Positions 33,715 through 43,632 of a stretch of DNA of 48,420 nt are shown in pieces (within the stretch, counting starts at the first letter, position 1; the number at the start of each line of letters is the position of its first letter). The stretch is from Oscillatoria salina IIICB1. Its GTDB lineage: Bacteria > Cyanobacteriota > Cyanobacteriia > Cyanobacteriales > SIO1D9. The notes beneath the pieces were generated by a model, which was given only the letters and a program-made list of their open reading frames with translations, had not been told where the DNA came from and did not search any database. Location of the stretch: positions 1-48,420 of the forward strand of contig NZ_JAAHBQ010000047.1 in assembly GCF_020144665.1 (NCBI RefSeq), in the 5' to 3' direction. A program made the position numbers and the translations under genes.

Positions 33715-36700
33715 TTACCAATCATTCTTAGCTAAATGCTCTAACAGTAAGCGGTGGATAAAAATATAACCACCCCCAACTTTCTGTAAGAAAATTCTCT
33801 CGGTTGCATAGTCGAGAAAATGCCGATAATTCCAAGGAATAACGCCACTAAAATAAAGGATTATTCGCAATAATAAGTGTTTGATTACTGCTACACCACC
33901 ACCAATAAATAAGCCAAAGCTGAAACCAAAAATTCCCCAAAATAAGGGCAGCCAGCCAATTATATAAGCAGCTATTCCCAAAACTATACCGCCAATTAAA
34001 CCAAAAATTAAGGCATTTTTAGCAGATAACCAAATTCCTTGATTGGGAAACGTGTTTTTTTCGATTACTGCTCCGGTTAAGCCGCGAGTTAAGCCATAAA
34101 TTATGCCCATACTGAAGCCAAATACCGCACCGCGAAAGAAGGAATAAAAGGGAAAATTTTCTGGTTGAAAAATTTGCCAATGCAGAGGGTTGAAAATTAA
34201 TTCGTAGGGAAATTTGAGGAGAAATAAAGATAAGGTTCCGATAATTATTCCTAATCTTAGGTGAGTATAAGCTTTTTGCCAAGACCAAGAAATTGTTTCT
34301 ACTGAGTTAAGTCGATATATACCAAAAATTGCGACAAAAAGCAAGCTACTAAAGATTAAAACTATTAATAATCTGTCACTAGATAGGACTAAATTTCCCA
34401 CAAAAAAGCCACCCGCGAAAAAGCTGCTAAGTAGCGCGATCGCGTAAATTATTTTTTGCCAGGGAGACAACCATAAATCTGGTTGCATTCGCTCAATCAA
34501 AAAGATAGTTTGCGATTGTTTTTTGAGTTGTTTGGCTAACTGAATTAACCAATGTTTGGCTTTAGCTTGAGGATAAGTTTCAGTTACTCGACGACGGGAC
34601 AACATTCGTTCGATATAAGTATCAAATAAATGAGCGCGTCTGAGGGCAATACTTTGATTGTTTGGCAATTTTGAAGCTGATATTCCTTGATAAGCTAAGA
34701 CAATTAAAGTTAGAATTAATGGAGATTGGACTAATTCTTGGAGGATTTTATCTTCCGCTAAGGCTGTCTTGACACCAGTTAATTGTTCGCCTGCATTGGC
34801 TAAATATTGTTGAATTTGAGCAAGATTTAAAGGTTGTAAACAAATTGCAGCTTGTAAATTTAAGCGGTTGTTTAAGGTTTCATATTCTTTTCGCCGACAG
34901 CAGATAACCATCTCAGTAGTGCCGCAATCTTGCTGGAATTTATTAATAGCAGCAACGCAATCTTCCCGGTAGCGATCGCGGACTTCATCTAAACCATCTA
35001 AAAATAATAAAATCTGTCTATTTTGTAACCAATTTCTACTAATTTCTGAAGAAACTTGATATTTGCTATTTAATTCGCTGACTAGCCAATCCATAAAATT
35101 TTTGTTTGCTTTTGTCCACGAAGAAAGATTAAAAACTACCGGAATTAACGCGTTAACATCAGCAAAAGCTTGCTCTAAGAATTGCCGACAAATCTCAAGC
35201 AAAGTTGTTGTTTTTCCCCCACCAGGTTCGCCTAAAATTAGCAAACTACGCCCCGTTCCCATTTCCTGAAATAAATCGCTAATTTTTACTTCAGTAGGTA
35301 AAGATTGGGATAATTCTGATTGATTTAACCAGACCATTCCCCAAGGATGTTCGACTAGATCGCCGCGATTTTCTAAGCCTAATTCTATTAAAGCACGACC
35401 GTGTAAAGAACTTTCGAGAACACCTTTAATCCAGTAATTTTTCACCTTGTTAAGGAGAATTTGGCGATCGCGGTAAAAGCGACTACTCAGTTGAGGAGAA
35501 ACCTTGACATTTGACTGTATTTGTGTTATTGCAGGTTCTTGAACTAAAATTTGATAGACTTTAATCGGTTCGAGAATATTTTTTAATTGTTTCTCTCCTA
35601 AATAAGTTATTGGTAGTTTAATTTGCGACTTAACTACTTCATAAACCGCTTGAGATAAACAAATACCACCAGGAGGAGAAAGAGGTTCTAAACGCGCCGC
35701 AATATTAACCCCATTACCCATAACATCATCTGCTTCAATTAACACATCACCTAAATGAATTCCGATGCGATGTAAAAGGCTATCTTGGTTAATTAAAGTA
35801 GTTTGGTTATTAGCCAAACTTCCTTGAATTTCAATAGCACAATTAACCGCATTCACTGCACTACTAAAATACATCAACAAGCCATCACCAGTAGATTTAA
35901 TTACCGAACCACTAAATTGTTGACAAGAGGTTCGCATTAACTGTAAGTCGCGGCGAATTAAATTTACAGTATCTTCTTCATTTACCGACATTTTCGCACT
36001 AAAACCCACACTATCAGTAAACACGATCGCTGCGAGCGCGCGTTGAGTTTGTCTCGTGATTTCCGCAGTAGGAACCAAGGAAGGATTTACTGTTTTCGCC
36101 TCAGATGATAAACTAGAAAAGTCACCAGTAAAATTAGCTAAAGCTTGTAAAACCTCTCTCACAGATTGGTAGCGATCGCGAAAATCATAACGCACCATGC
36201 AGTCGATAATTTCTAGTAACTCAATATCCTCTTGCTGTTGAGAAGTTAACCGATTGCGCCAGATCGATTCACCAGTTTCTTGATTTGCGGGTAACTGTTG
36301 AGGTAAAATACCAGTTAACGCCTGAATGCCGATCCGTCCCACTGCATAAAGATCGCTCGAAAAATGCGGTTGACCACTCATTTGTTCGCTCGGCATATAA
36401 CCAGGAGTGCCGACAGCGATCGTCAAACTTACTTCGCCTTGAGAGTTAATAGTTTGGGTACTAATTTGTTTCACTGCCCCAAAATCAATTAATACCAATT
36501 TCCGATCTATTTCACGTCGGATTAAATTAGCTGGTTTCAAATCGCGATGAATTACTCCAGCATCATGTACAAACTCTAAAATAGAGAGAATTTCTAATAA
36601 TAAATTAGCAACCTGTAGTGTATTAAATCGTTTTCCTGGTAGCAATTCTTCTTGCAGACTATTGCCCGGAATATATTCCTGAACCAAATAAAACTCTTTA

Positions 36701-36957
36701 TTTTCCTCAAAATAAGCAAACAAACGAGGAATTCGATCGTGATTACCTAACTGAGATAAAGTTTGGGCTTCGGTGTTAAATAAACGTCTTGCTATTTGCA
36801 AACATTCCGGTTCCTTGGAATAAGGTGACAGTCGTTTAACTACACAGTGAGGATGATTAGGTAAATCTAAATCTTGAGCAAGATAAGTTTCCCCAAAGCC
36901 ACCTTTTGCTAAAGCTTTGATAATTTGATAGCGTTTGCGGAGTGTTGTGCCAAGCAT
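33715..36957 (-). CDS. Ser/Thr kinase-class III cyclase-NACHT-membrane fusion protein
   Basis: A 1080-residue multidomain protein. The kinase (about 10-275) has the Gly loop KGGFGE, Lys41, HRDLKPAN with Asp139, and DFG 158-160. The cyclase (about 306-475) has metal Asp315 (VFTDSVGFS), Asp358 (STGDGL) and GNGVNIAARLEPL. The NACHT NTPase (about 570-760) has Walker A GEPGGGKT (576-583) and Walker B LFLDGLDE (651-658). A helical region follows, then a membrane domain of about six helices (835-1050) and a conserved tail FIHRLLLEHLAKN. All three catalytic centres look intact. The NACHT plus membrane tail resembles the cyanobacterial NACHT family fused to varied effectors. Here kinase and cyclase are combined, suggesting a stress or infection sensor. 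ATG 36957. It is monocistronic. Confidence 0.88.
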   Translation of the reverse strand: MLGTTLRKRYQIIKALAKGGFGETYLAQDLDLPNHPHCVVKRLSPYSKEPECLQIARRLFNTEAQTLSQLGNHDRIPRLFAYFEENKEFYLVQEYIPGNSLQEELLPGKRFNTLQVANLLLEILSILEFVHDAGVIHRDLKPANLIRREIDRKLVLIDFGAVKQISTQTINSQGEVSLTIAVGTPGYMPSEQMSGQPHFSSDLYAVGRIGIQALTGILPQQLPANQETGESIWRNRLTSQQQEDIELLEIIDCMVRYDFRDRYQSVREVLQALANFTGDFSSLSSEAKTVNPSLVPTAEITRQTQRALAAIVFTDSVGFSAKMSVNEEDTVNLIRRDLQLMRTSCQQFSGSVIKSTGDGLLMYFSSAVNAVNCAIEIQGSLANNQTTLINQDSLLHRIGIHLGDVLIEADDVMGNGVNIAARLEPLSPPGGICLSQAVYEVVKSQIKLPITYLGEKQLKNILEPIKVYQILVQEPAITQIQSNVKVSPQLSSRFYRDRQILLNKVKNYWIKGVLESSLHGRALIELGLENRGDLVEHPWGMVWLNQSELSQSLPTEVKISDLFQEMGTGRSLLILGEPGGGKTTTLLEICRQFLEQAFADVNALIPVVFNLSSWTKANKNFMDWLVSELNSKYQVSSEISRNWLQNRQILLFLDGLDEVRDRYREDCVAAINKFQQDCGTTEMVICCRRKEYETLNNRLNLQAAICLQPLNLAQIQQYLANAGEQLTGVKTALAEDKILQELVQSPLILTLIVLAYQGISASKLPNNQSIALRRAHLFDTYIERMLSRRRVTETYPQAKAKHWLIQLAKQLKKQSQTIFLIERMQPDLWLSPWQKIIYAIALLSSFFAGGFFVGNLVLSSDRLLIVLIFSSLLFVAIFGIYRLNSVETISWSWQKAYTHLRLGIIIGTLSLFLLKFPYELIFNPLHWQIFQPENFPFYSFFRGAVFGFSMGIIYGLTRGLTGAVIEKNTFPNQGIWLSAKNALIFGLIGGIVLGIAAYIIGWLPLFWGIFGFSFGLFIGGGVAVIKHLLLRIILYFSGVIPWNYRHFLDYATERIFLQKVGGGYIFIHRLLLEHLAKNDW

Positions 36958-37135
36958 AGATATTTAAGATTGAGTACCCGCATTTACCAGTTTATCTCGA
37001 AAAGGTAAAAGAGGAAATTGTTAGCACCTTCTCAGTTTCGACTTATTTTCAGGTTTTGCTGACTTATGAAAGTCGCCCAGCCAATTAATTTTTTCGAGCG
37101 AAAACTTAGCTAAAATTAGATTTTTCTTGAAAAAA

Positions 37136-38116
37136 TTACTTAGTTTGAAAGATATTTTGCACCATTGTTTTATCAACACTAGCTGCCGCTTTGTCAAGTT
37201 CTTCTACTTCCCCAGAGTCTAATTTCCAACCCAAAGCGCCAAGATTTTGTTTAGCCTGTTCGGGATTTTTGGCACCAGGAATGGGTATAGTTTCTTTACA
37301 TATACACCAATTAATTGCTATCTGAGACATAGTTTTATTTCTAGATTCAGCGATCGCTTGCAAACAAGATAAAAGTGGTTTAACGCCAGGTAAGATTTGC
37401 CGAAAGACAAAACCTCTAATTCCTGGAGGAAGAGAACCTTTTTCGGAGTATTTTCCCGTTAATATGCCCAAAGCGAGGGGACTATAAGCAATTAATTTAA
37501 TTCCCAGTTCATCGCAAACTTCTTTTAGCCCTAACTCAGTAATTGGATAGGTAGAGAGAAGAGAATATTGAACTTGTAAAGTAGTAATCGGAACTCCGCG
37601 ATCGCGGAATTTTTGATAAACTTTTTTTAGACGTTTGGGTCCATAATTCGATAAACCAACTCCTTTGACTTCCCCTTGTTCGTACAAATCAGCTAAACCA
37701 TCTAATAATTGCCATTCTTGCCAAGGAAAATAGTTTGCCGTTGACCAGTGCATTTGCACCAAATCGACATTTCTACCTAACCTTTTAGCTGAAGCTTTAC
37801 AGGCAGAAATCATCGAATTGCGGGTTAATCTCCAAGGGTAAGGTGCTAGTTTAGTAGCGAGACAAATTCGCTCAGAATTTAAACCCGAATACTCTGTCGA
37901 AAATTGTCCTAAAAGACTCTCGCTGCGTCCATTTAATTTTCCGGTTCCGTAGGAATCACCTGTATCAAATAAAGTAACTCCATTACTCACACAAAGGTTA
38001 AAAACTTCTTGGAGTTGCCGATCCATACTGCGATCGTAACCCCAAAGTAATCGGTTTCCCCACGCCCAAGTTCCACACCCCATTGGTGGTAGATTTAATT
38101 GTTGATTTGTAGACAT
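37136..38116 (-). CDS. Aldo/keto reductase
   Basis: A 326-residue (beta/alpha)8 oxidoreductase from ATG 38116. A longer in-frame start at 38152 lies in repeat DNA and is less likely. The catalytic tetrad is visible: Asp and Tyr in LFDTGDSYGTGKLNGRSE, Lys in CLATKLAPYPWR, and His in LVQMHWST. NADP-binding C-terminal residues sit in ETIPIPGAKNPEQAKQNLGA. It uses NADPH to reduce aldehydes or ketones, but the physiological substrate is unknown. Cyanobacterial members of this subgroup resemble plant chloroplast AKRs. The gene is monocistronic, preceded by the 38120-38300 repeat cluster. No regulatory site was recognised. Confidence 0.88.
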   Translation of the reverse strand: MSTNQQLNLPPMGCGTWAWGNRLLWGYDRSMDRQLQEVFNLCVSNGVTLFDTGDSYGTGKLNGRSESLLGQFSTEYSGLNSERICLATKLAPYPWRLTRNSMISACKASAKRLGRNVDLVQMHWSTANYFPWQEWQLLDGLADLYEQGEVKGVGLSNYGPKRLKKVYQKFRDRGVPITTLQVQYSLLSTYPITELGLKEVCDELGIKLIAYSPLALGILTGKYSEKGSLPPGIRGFVFRQILPGVKPLLSCLQAIAESRNKTMSQIAINWCICKETIPIPGAKNPEQAKQNLGALGWKLDSGEVEELDKAAASVDKTMVQNIFQTK

Positions 38117-38119
38117 AAT

Positions 38120-38305
38120 CAGTAGCAGTGAACAGTTAGCAAGTAGCCGCATTTACCAGTGAACAGTTAGCAAGCAGTTATCAGTAGATATTGGAAGATA
38201 TTGGAGACAAGAAGCAATGTTCCCTGTTCACTATTTACTGTTAACTGTTCCCTGGTAACTGATAACTGTTAACTGTTCACTGATAACTGCTCACTGAAAA
38301 TCCCC
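38120..38305. repeat. Inverted cluster of CAGTTA(A/T)CAGT-type intergenic repeats
   Basis: The left half has GTGAACAGTTAGCAAG and GCAGTTATCAGT units. The right half (38220-38300) has the same in reverse (TTCACTATTTACTGTTAACT, GATAACTGTTAACTGTTCAC). The halves can pair, giving a long imperfect hairpin between the hemL end and the AKR start. The same unit type occurs at 23281-23350 and 25893-25935. Confidence 0.8.
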
Positions 38306-38327
38306 CGTGGTTGCCCCGACAAGTCTT

Positions 38328-39629
38328 TTACAAGCCAGACAAAACTTCCTTGGCTACAGCAAGAGTACGATCGATATCTTCGTCGGTATGAGCTAAAGAA
38401 GTAAAACCTGCTTCAAATTGAGAAGGAGCCAAATAAACGCCTCGTTCTAACATACCGCGATGGAAACGACCAAACTTAGCCAAGTCCGATTTTTTCGCAT
38501 CGTCGTAATTATGAACTTCTTCGCCTGTAAAGAACATTCCAAACATAGCGCTGAGACTGCCACCAGTCACTGCATGACCAGTTTGTGTAGCAATTTGCAG
38601 CAAGCCCTCGATCAGTTTTTTGGTAATGCGATCGAGATGTTCGTAAGTTCCGGGTTTTTGCAATAATTCTAGGGTTTTGATTCCTGCTGTCATTGCTAGA
38701 GGATTACCCGAAAGCGTTCCGGCTTGGTACATCGGTCCGGCAGGTGCGACCATTGACATGATATCTTTACGTCCGCCGTAGGCTCCTACGGGTAGTCCGC
38801 CACCGATAACTTTACCGAGGGTGGTTAAGTCGGGAGTAACGCCAAATTTTTCTTGTGCGCCACCGTAGGCGATGCGAAATCCGGTCATTACTTCGTCAAA
38901 AACGAGCAGTGCGCCGTTTTCCTGGGTCAGGAGGCGCAAACCTTCCAAAAAGCCTGCATCGGGGATAATAAAGCCAGAATTACCGACAACTGGTTCGAGG
39001 ATTACTCCGGCAATTTCATCGGGGTTGTCAGCAAAAAGTTGTTTAACGGCTTCGAGGTCGTTGTAGGGTGCGGTCAAAGTGCTAGCAGTGGCTGATTTAG
39101 GTACGCCAGGAGAGTCAGGTAAACCGAGGGTTGCAACCCCCGAACCGGCTTTGACGAGGAACATATCAGCGTGACCGTGATAGCAGCCTTCAAATTTGAT
39201 AATTTTATCGCGACCTGTAAAAGCACGCATCAGTCGCAGTACAGCCATACAAGCTTCGGTACCGGAGTTAACAAAGCGTACCATTTCAATGCTGGGTACG
39301 GCTTCGATGACCATTTCTGCGAGGACGTTTTCTTGGGCTGAAGGTGCGCCAAAACTCGTACCTTTTTCGAGAGTTTCGTGCAAAGCGGCGATAACTTCCG
39401 GGTGAGCATGACCGCAAATAGCAGGTCCCCAAGTGCCTACATAGTCGATGTACTGGTTGTCATCAACATCCCAAATGTAAGCTCCTTTGACGCGATCGAA
39501 GACGATGGGCTGTCCGCCTACGGATTTAAATGCCCGTACTGGAGAGCTAACACCTCCGGGCATCAGCTTTTGAGCGGCAGCAAAAATTTCTTCCGATCTA
39601 GTGGTTTTAAAAGAAGTGGTGGTAATCAA
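38328..39629 (-). CDS. hemL: Glutamate-1-semialdehyde 2,1-aminomutase
   Basis: A 433-residue class III aminotransferase-fold PLP enzyme converting glutamate-1-semialdehyde to 5-aminolevulinate, the committed precursor of chlorophyll, haem and bilins via the C5 route. Diagnostic segments are [79 protein letters not shown], and the Schiff-base Lys in [18 protein letters not shown]. Full length and all key residues are present, as expected for an essential cyanobacterial gene. It stands alone, with about 250 bp upstream before the FkbM gene. ATG 39629 is preceded by AAGGAGAG (reverse of 39635-39642), a strong Shine-Dalgarno. Confidence 0.97.
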   Translation of the reverse strand: MITTTSFKTTRSEEIFAAAQKLMPGGVSSPVRAFKSVGGQPIVFDRVKGAYIWDVDDNQYIDYVGTWGPAICGHAHPEVIAALHETLEKGTSFGAPSAQENVLAEMVIEAVPSIEMVRFVNSGTEACMAVLRLMRAFTGRDKIIKFEGCYHGHADMFLVKAGSGVATLGLPDSPGVPKSATASTLTAPYNDLEAVKQLFADNPDEIAGVILEPVVGNSGFIIPDAGFLEGLRLLTQENGALLVFDEVMTGFRIAYGGAQEKFGVTPDLTTLGKVIGGGLPVGAYGGRKDIMSMVAPAGPMYQAGTLSGNPLAMTAGIKTLELLQKPGTYEHLDRITKKLIEGLLQIATQTGHAVTGGSLSAMFGMFFTGEEVHNYDDAKKSDLAKFGRFHRGMLERGVYLAPSQFEAGFTSLAHTDEDIDRTLAVAKEVLSGL

Positions 39630-39883
39630 CGCTCTCTCCTTAGTTAGATGCGTAGAAACTTATCTTTACAGCAGATTAGCTTTTAGTGTTCACAAATTCT
39701 AGTAAATTTTGGTGCTTTTTTGGGCTGGAGCGATCGCGTTCGCTGGTTTTGCTCGCCACGATCGTCTGGCTCAAAGTTCTTCTGTCTCTGCTGGGAAGGG
39801 AATTTTTGAGGAAAAATAAGATTTGTATTCAAGTTAATTGTTAACGGCGATCGCCACTCCTGACTACCCTCTTTGCCGATTGC

Positions 39884-40738
39884 TTATTCGTAGTCTGGGC
39901 TGAGATAGACTAAGTTGTCTCCTAACATCTTCCGTTGATAGTCGCAACTCGATAAGAAATTGACAATCTCTTGCTCTGAGAGTCCCCGTTTGGCGAGATG
40001 AACCGGATGAAGCTCTAGGGCGATCGCTTTGACTCGATGTGTCTCAAACAATTCCTTGCTACCTAAAATCGCTTCGTACTCAAATCCTTCGATATCTATT
40101 TTCAGTAAGTCGCAGGTGGCGATCGCTTGTTGCTCGAATAATTCTGTTAAGGTGAGCGCGATCGTTTCTTGTTTTGGTTGAGAGAAGCGAGAAATTTTTG
40201 TCGCCCCAGTGGAACCTGTGTTCATGTCTGGGGAAATGTATAATGTCACTGTTTCAGATTGATCGGAAACTGCTACTGACAAAATTGTCACATTCTCACA
40301 ATTATTTAAGCGCAGGTTTTCTCTCAAGATTGGTTGCAAACGTTCTTGGGGTTCGACGGCGATTATTTTACCTTCACTGCCGACTAAATTTGACGCGATC
40401 GCGGTAAAATATCCTTCGTTAGCTCCTAATTCTACGCAAATATTTCCCGGACGCAAATAAGTTTTTAACACTGCGCGCATTCCTGATTCGTAGACACCAT
40501 TTTTGAATAATTGGTATCCCAAACAAGAAGAAATATCTACAAAAAACGTTCCATCGTTAGTAGTGATATTTGTCCGGCGGAACCCCAAACTTTTTTTGAT
40601 GAAAGACGCCAAGAATTCCGGACGCAGTTTCATCAGTATTCCGGCGGCTTTTCTCTGAAATAAATTTACCGAGCTTTCACTTTTCTCTGGGGAAAATAAA
40701 GTTGGGTTTGTTATCGAAATAGTAGAGGGATTTTTCAT
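39884..40738 (-). CDS. FkbM family SAM-dependent methyltransferase
   Basis: A 284-residue methyltransferase. The SAM-binding start is VELGANEGYFTAIASNLVGS, followed by IIAVEPQERLQPILRENLRL and LLKIDIEGFEYEAILGSKEL, the FkbM pattern. A preceding N-terminal region of about 60 residues includes KRKAAGILMKLRPEF-like basic helices. FkbM enzymes O-methylate polyketides, sugars or glycolipids, and the substrate here is not readable. No glycan cluster is adjacent. ATG 40738 with GGGTGA upstream is chosen over a TTG five codons earlier. It diverges from hisIE by about 190 bp. Confidence 0.87.
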   Translation of the reverse strand: MKNPSTISITNPTLFSPEKSESSVNLFQRKAAGILMKLRPEFLASFIKKSLGFRRTNITTNDGTFFVDISSCLGYQLFKNGVYESGMRAVLKTYLRPGNICVELGANEGYFTAIASNLVGSEGKIIAVEPQERLQPILRENLRLNNCENVTILSVAVSDQSETVTLYISPDMNTGSTGATKISRFSQPKQETIALTLTELFEQQAIATCDLLKIDIEGFEYEAILGSKELFETHRVKAIALELHPVHLAKRGLSEQEIVNFLSSCDYQRKMLGDNLVYLSPDYE

Positions 40739-40930
40739 AATTGTTTCACCCAAGGATCTTATTTGGTTTAATCCCTGTTATATTTGTTTTCTCATCTAAG
40801 CTCGCCCAAAAATTTACAAATATTCAAGAAAACTAAATATTCGCGGAAAAAAAAACCGAAAAATGGCGATCGCAGCTTACCATAAAGAAAGTGAAAGCAA
40901 AACATTTAGATTAGATAGTCTCATAGTTAG

Positions 40931-41581
40931 ATGTCAGAGCGAGAAGTTACTACCCCAATTTTACCGATCCCCATAGGCGAAATTCGTTATAACGAGCAAG
41001 GATTAGTTCCCGCGATCGCCCAAGATTATCTTGACGGTACGATCTTGATGATGGCTTGGATGAATCGAGAGTCGTTACAGAAAACCATTGAAACCGGGGA
41101 AACTTGGTATTGGAGTCGCTCTCGTCAAGAATTATGGCACAAGGGCGCAACTTCTGGTCATATTCAAAAAGTACGCAGTCTCCGTTACGATTGCGACAGC
41201 GATGCTATTTTGGTCAGTATAGAACAAATTGGCGACATTGCTTGTCACACCGGAGAGCGCAGTTGTTTTCATCAGGTAGAAGGGAAAAAAGTCGCTCCAC
41301 CAGCAGATACTTTATCAGGATTATATGACATTATTCGCGATCGCCGCGATCGTCCTAGTCCAGATTCTTACACTTGCAAATTACTTGCAGGTGGAGATAA
41401 CAAAATCCTTAAAAAAATTGGTGAAGAAGCCGCAGAAGTGGTAATGGCTTGTAAAGATAACGATCGAGAGGCGATCGCGGCTGAAGTTGCAGATTTGTTC
41501 TACCACGCTTTGGTTGCTCTGGCTTATCATAATGTCCAGTTGCGAGATGTTTATCGAGTCTTACAACAACGGCGCAAATAA
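40931..41581 (+). CDS. hisI: Bifunctional phosphoribosyl-AMP cyclohydrolase/phosphoribosyl-ATP pyrophosphatase
   Basis: A 216-residue HisIE enzyme for steps 2 and 3 of histidine synthesis. The N-terminal HisI domain (about 15-120) has [20 protein letters not shown] and [19 protein letters not shown], with zinc-site Cys in [10 protein letters not shown] and [10 protein letters not shown]. The C-terminal HisE domain (about 125-212) has [20 protein letters not shown] and [11 protein letters not shown], the MazG-like metal-binding Glu set. The fused form is usual for cyanobacteria. No other his genes lie nearby, which is also typical of dispersed cyanobacterial his genes. Confidence 0.96.
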   Translation: MSEREVTTPILPIPIGEIRYNEQGLVPAIAQDYLDGTILMMAWMNRESLQKTIETGETWYWSRSRQELWHKGATSGHIQKVRSLRYDCDSDAILVSIEQIGDIACHTGERSCFHQVEGKKVAPPADTLSGLYDIIRDRRDRPSPDSYTCKLLAGGDNKILKKIGEEAAEVVMACKDNDREAIAAEVADLFYHALVALAYHNVQLRDVYRVLQQRRK

Positions 41582-41634
41582 ATTTTGCTCTAATCTTGAC
41601 GTGTTTATTACCTCTAAGTCAGTAATTAGGTACT

Positions 41635-43296
41635 ATGGTAACTAACTCTCAGCCCGAAAATAAGAACCTGAATACTTACAAACCTGAATTTCCTGGTAGC
41701 CCAGTTTCTCTTGATTCACCATTTTATATCGAACGAAAACCTTGGGAAGACCAAGCCTATGCTGAACTCACTAAACCGGGCAGTTTAATTCGGGTTCGAG
41801 CGCCGAAAAAAATGGGCAAAAGTTCCCTAATGCTGCGTCTGATCGCTCAAAGCTCTGCTTTGGGATATCAGGTTGCCACAATAGATTTTCAACAAGCAGA
41901 TCGGGAAATTTTTGCTAATACCAATAAATTTTTTCGCTGGCTTTGTCGAATGGTAGCCCGGCAACTAAAGATTTTGCCTAATCTAGATGATTATTGGGAT
42001 GAAGATTTAGGAAGTAAACTAAGTTCTACCATCTACTTTGAGAGTTATTTATTTGAGCAAATTGAAACCCCTTTAGTTGTAGTCTTGAATGAAGTAAACT
42101 TGGTTTTTGAACATCCGGAAATTGCTCAGGATTTTTTGCCTTTGTTGCGATTTTGGCACGAACAAGCTAGACATAATGAAATTTGGCAAAAACTCCATTT
42201 GATCGTCATTCACTCGACAGAAGTTTATGTATCTTTAAGCATTAATAAATCCCCATTTAATGTGGGATTATCTTTGAAATTGCCAGAATTTTCTTGGGCA
42301 GAAGTTCAAGATTTAGCCCAACGTTATCAACTTAATTTAACCGATGCCCAAATCGAGCAATTAACAGAAATGTTGGGAGGACATCCCTATTTAGTTCATC
42401 TGGCTTTTTATCATCTACACAATCAAACTTTTATCCTAGAAAAATTGTTAGAAACAGCGCCAACTCAAACAGGAATCTATAGACAACATCTGCAAAATAT
42501 GTGGGTAACACTGCAAGAGCAGCTAGAATTAGGGGCAGCAGTACAAAAAGTTATCGCTAGTCAAGATTGGGTGCAGTTAGAGCCAATAGTTGCCTATCAA
42601 TTAGAAAGTATGGGTTTAGTCAAATTAGACGGTAATTTAGCCAAGATTGATTGCGATTTATATCGTCTCTATTTCCAAGGGCAAAATTTAGCTGCTGCTA
42701 CCGATCGCTCCCTTCGTTTACAAAAGTTAGAACAAGAAAATAACGATCTAAAAGTTATTGCTAATCTAGATCCTCTCACGAAAATTGCCAATCGCCGACA
42801 GTTCGATCGCTGTTTAGAAATTAAATGGAACCAGATGGCAGAAGAAGCTGCACCTTTGTCTTTAATTTTAGGCGATATAGATTATTTTAAATATTATAAC
42901 GACACTTATGGACACCAAGTAGGAGATGATTGCTTACGCCAAATAGCGCAAAAAATTTCTAATTTATTAGAGGATTCTCAGCAAATGGTAGCACGGATTG
43001 GCGGTGAAGAGTTTGCTGTAATTTTGCCTCGAACTGATGTTAATAATGCCATGAGAATTGCCGAAAAAATTAGGGTAGGTATTCTGGATATTGCTATACC
43101 TTTTATGCCCAATCAAATTGGTGGCTTACCAAGTAATGTAATTAGCTTAAGCTTAGGTGTGGCAAGTATGATACCTAGCTCTCAAAATGATTTGACAAGC
43201 TTATTTGTGGCGGCTGATGCGGCTCTTTATGAGTCTAAGAAAAATGGGCGTAATTGTACGACTTTAAGTTCTGGTTTAGATTTGGAAAAAGATTAG
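41635..43296 (+). CDS. AAA-like ATPase (AAA_35) fused to GGDEF diguanylate cyclase
   Basis: A 553-residue signalling protein. The N-terminal AAA_35-like domain (about 20-355) has SPFYIERKPWEDQAYAELTK and a Walker A-like APKKMGKSSL. It also contains LVVVLNEVNLVFE in the Walker B position, with Asn-Glu rather than Asp-Glu, and LTEMLGGHPYLVHLAFYHL. A short coiled coil (about 360-375) leads to a GGDEF domain (about 378-545): NLDPLTKIANRRQFD, ILGDIDYFKYYNDTYGHQVG and an active-site variant GGEEF, all compatible with c-di-GMP synthesis. In cyanobacteria AAA_35 is usually joined to WD40 or CHAT parts. It probably senses a partner or ligand and drives c-di-GMP output. The ATG at 41635 follows GGTACT. 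It is monocistronic. Confidence 0.88.
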   Translation: MVTNSQPENKNLNTYKPEFPGSPVSLDSPFYIERKPWEDQAYAELTKPGSLIRVRAPKKMGKSSLMLRLIAQSSALGYQVATIDFQQADREIFANTNKFFRWLCRMVARQLKILPNLDDYWDEDLGSKLSSTIYFESYLFEQIETPLVVVLNEVNLVFEHPEIAQDFLPLLRFWHEQARHNEIWQKLHLIVIHSTEVYVSLSINKSPFNVGLSLKLPEFSWAEVQDLAQRYQLNLTDAQIEQLTEMLGGHPYLVHLAFYHLHNQTFILEKLLETAPTQTGIYRQHLQNMWVTLQEQLELGAAVQKVIASQDWVQLEPIVAYQLESMGLVKLDGNLAKIDCDLYRLYFQGQNLAAATDRSLRLQKLEQENNDLKVIANLDPLTKIANRRQFDRCLEIKWNQMAEEAAPLSLILGDIDYFKYYNDTYGHQVGDDCLRQIAQKISNLLEDSQQMVARIGGEEFAVILPRTDVNNAMRIAEKIRVGILDIAIPFMPNQIGGLPSNVISLSLGVASMIPSSQNDLTSLFVAADAALYESKKNGRNCTTLSSGLDLEKD

Positions 43297-43401
43297 ATTT
43301 GACTAGTGTAACCCCGAGCTTTCCACCTGCTGAGAGTACGAGCAGTTAACACTGTTCGACTGGTAGGAATCGCCCGAGGATGTCAAAAACTGAATTTAGT
43401 C

Positions 43402-43632
43402 TTACTCGCTAGGAAGGGTTTGGCTGGAGTAAGCATCCATTCCATAAGCGGGAGTGCGCTTGCTGTAGTCGGTGGCTTGGGCGGTTACGCTGACGGCGAT
43501 TTTCTCGAAGCCTTCGGAACGCCAGTTACGCTCGTGGATGGGCTTGGTTTGTTCGCCTCGGAAGTATGCTTGAGTGCCGATTACTGCTGCTGCTACCCAA
43601 CCAACGACGATTAAGCTAATTAAAATTGCCAT
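43402..43632 (-). CDS. Small single-helix membrane protein, Psb35-like (photosystem II-associated)
   Basis: A 76-residue protein from ATG 43632. One N-terminal membrane helix (LISLIVVGWVAAAVIGTQAY) is followed by the conserved FRGEQTKPIHERNWRSEGFE and a polar tail with DYSKRTPAYGMDAYSSQTLP. The pattern matches small cyanobacterial proteins annotated as Psb35-related, thought to assist photosystem II assembly, but this label is from memory and not certain. A clear AGAGGTAG ribosome-binding site precedes the ATG (reverse of 43639-43646), which is why the longer frame to 43812 is rejected. It is monocistronic, with a long upstream region. Confidence 0.75.
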   Translation of the reverse strand: MAILISLIVVGWVAAAVIGTQAYFRGEQTKPIHERNWRSEGFEKIAVSVTAQATDYSKRTPAYGMDAYSSQTLPSE

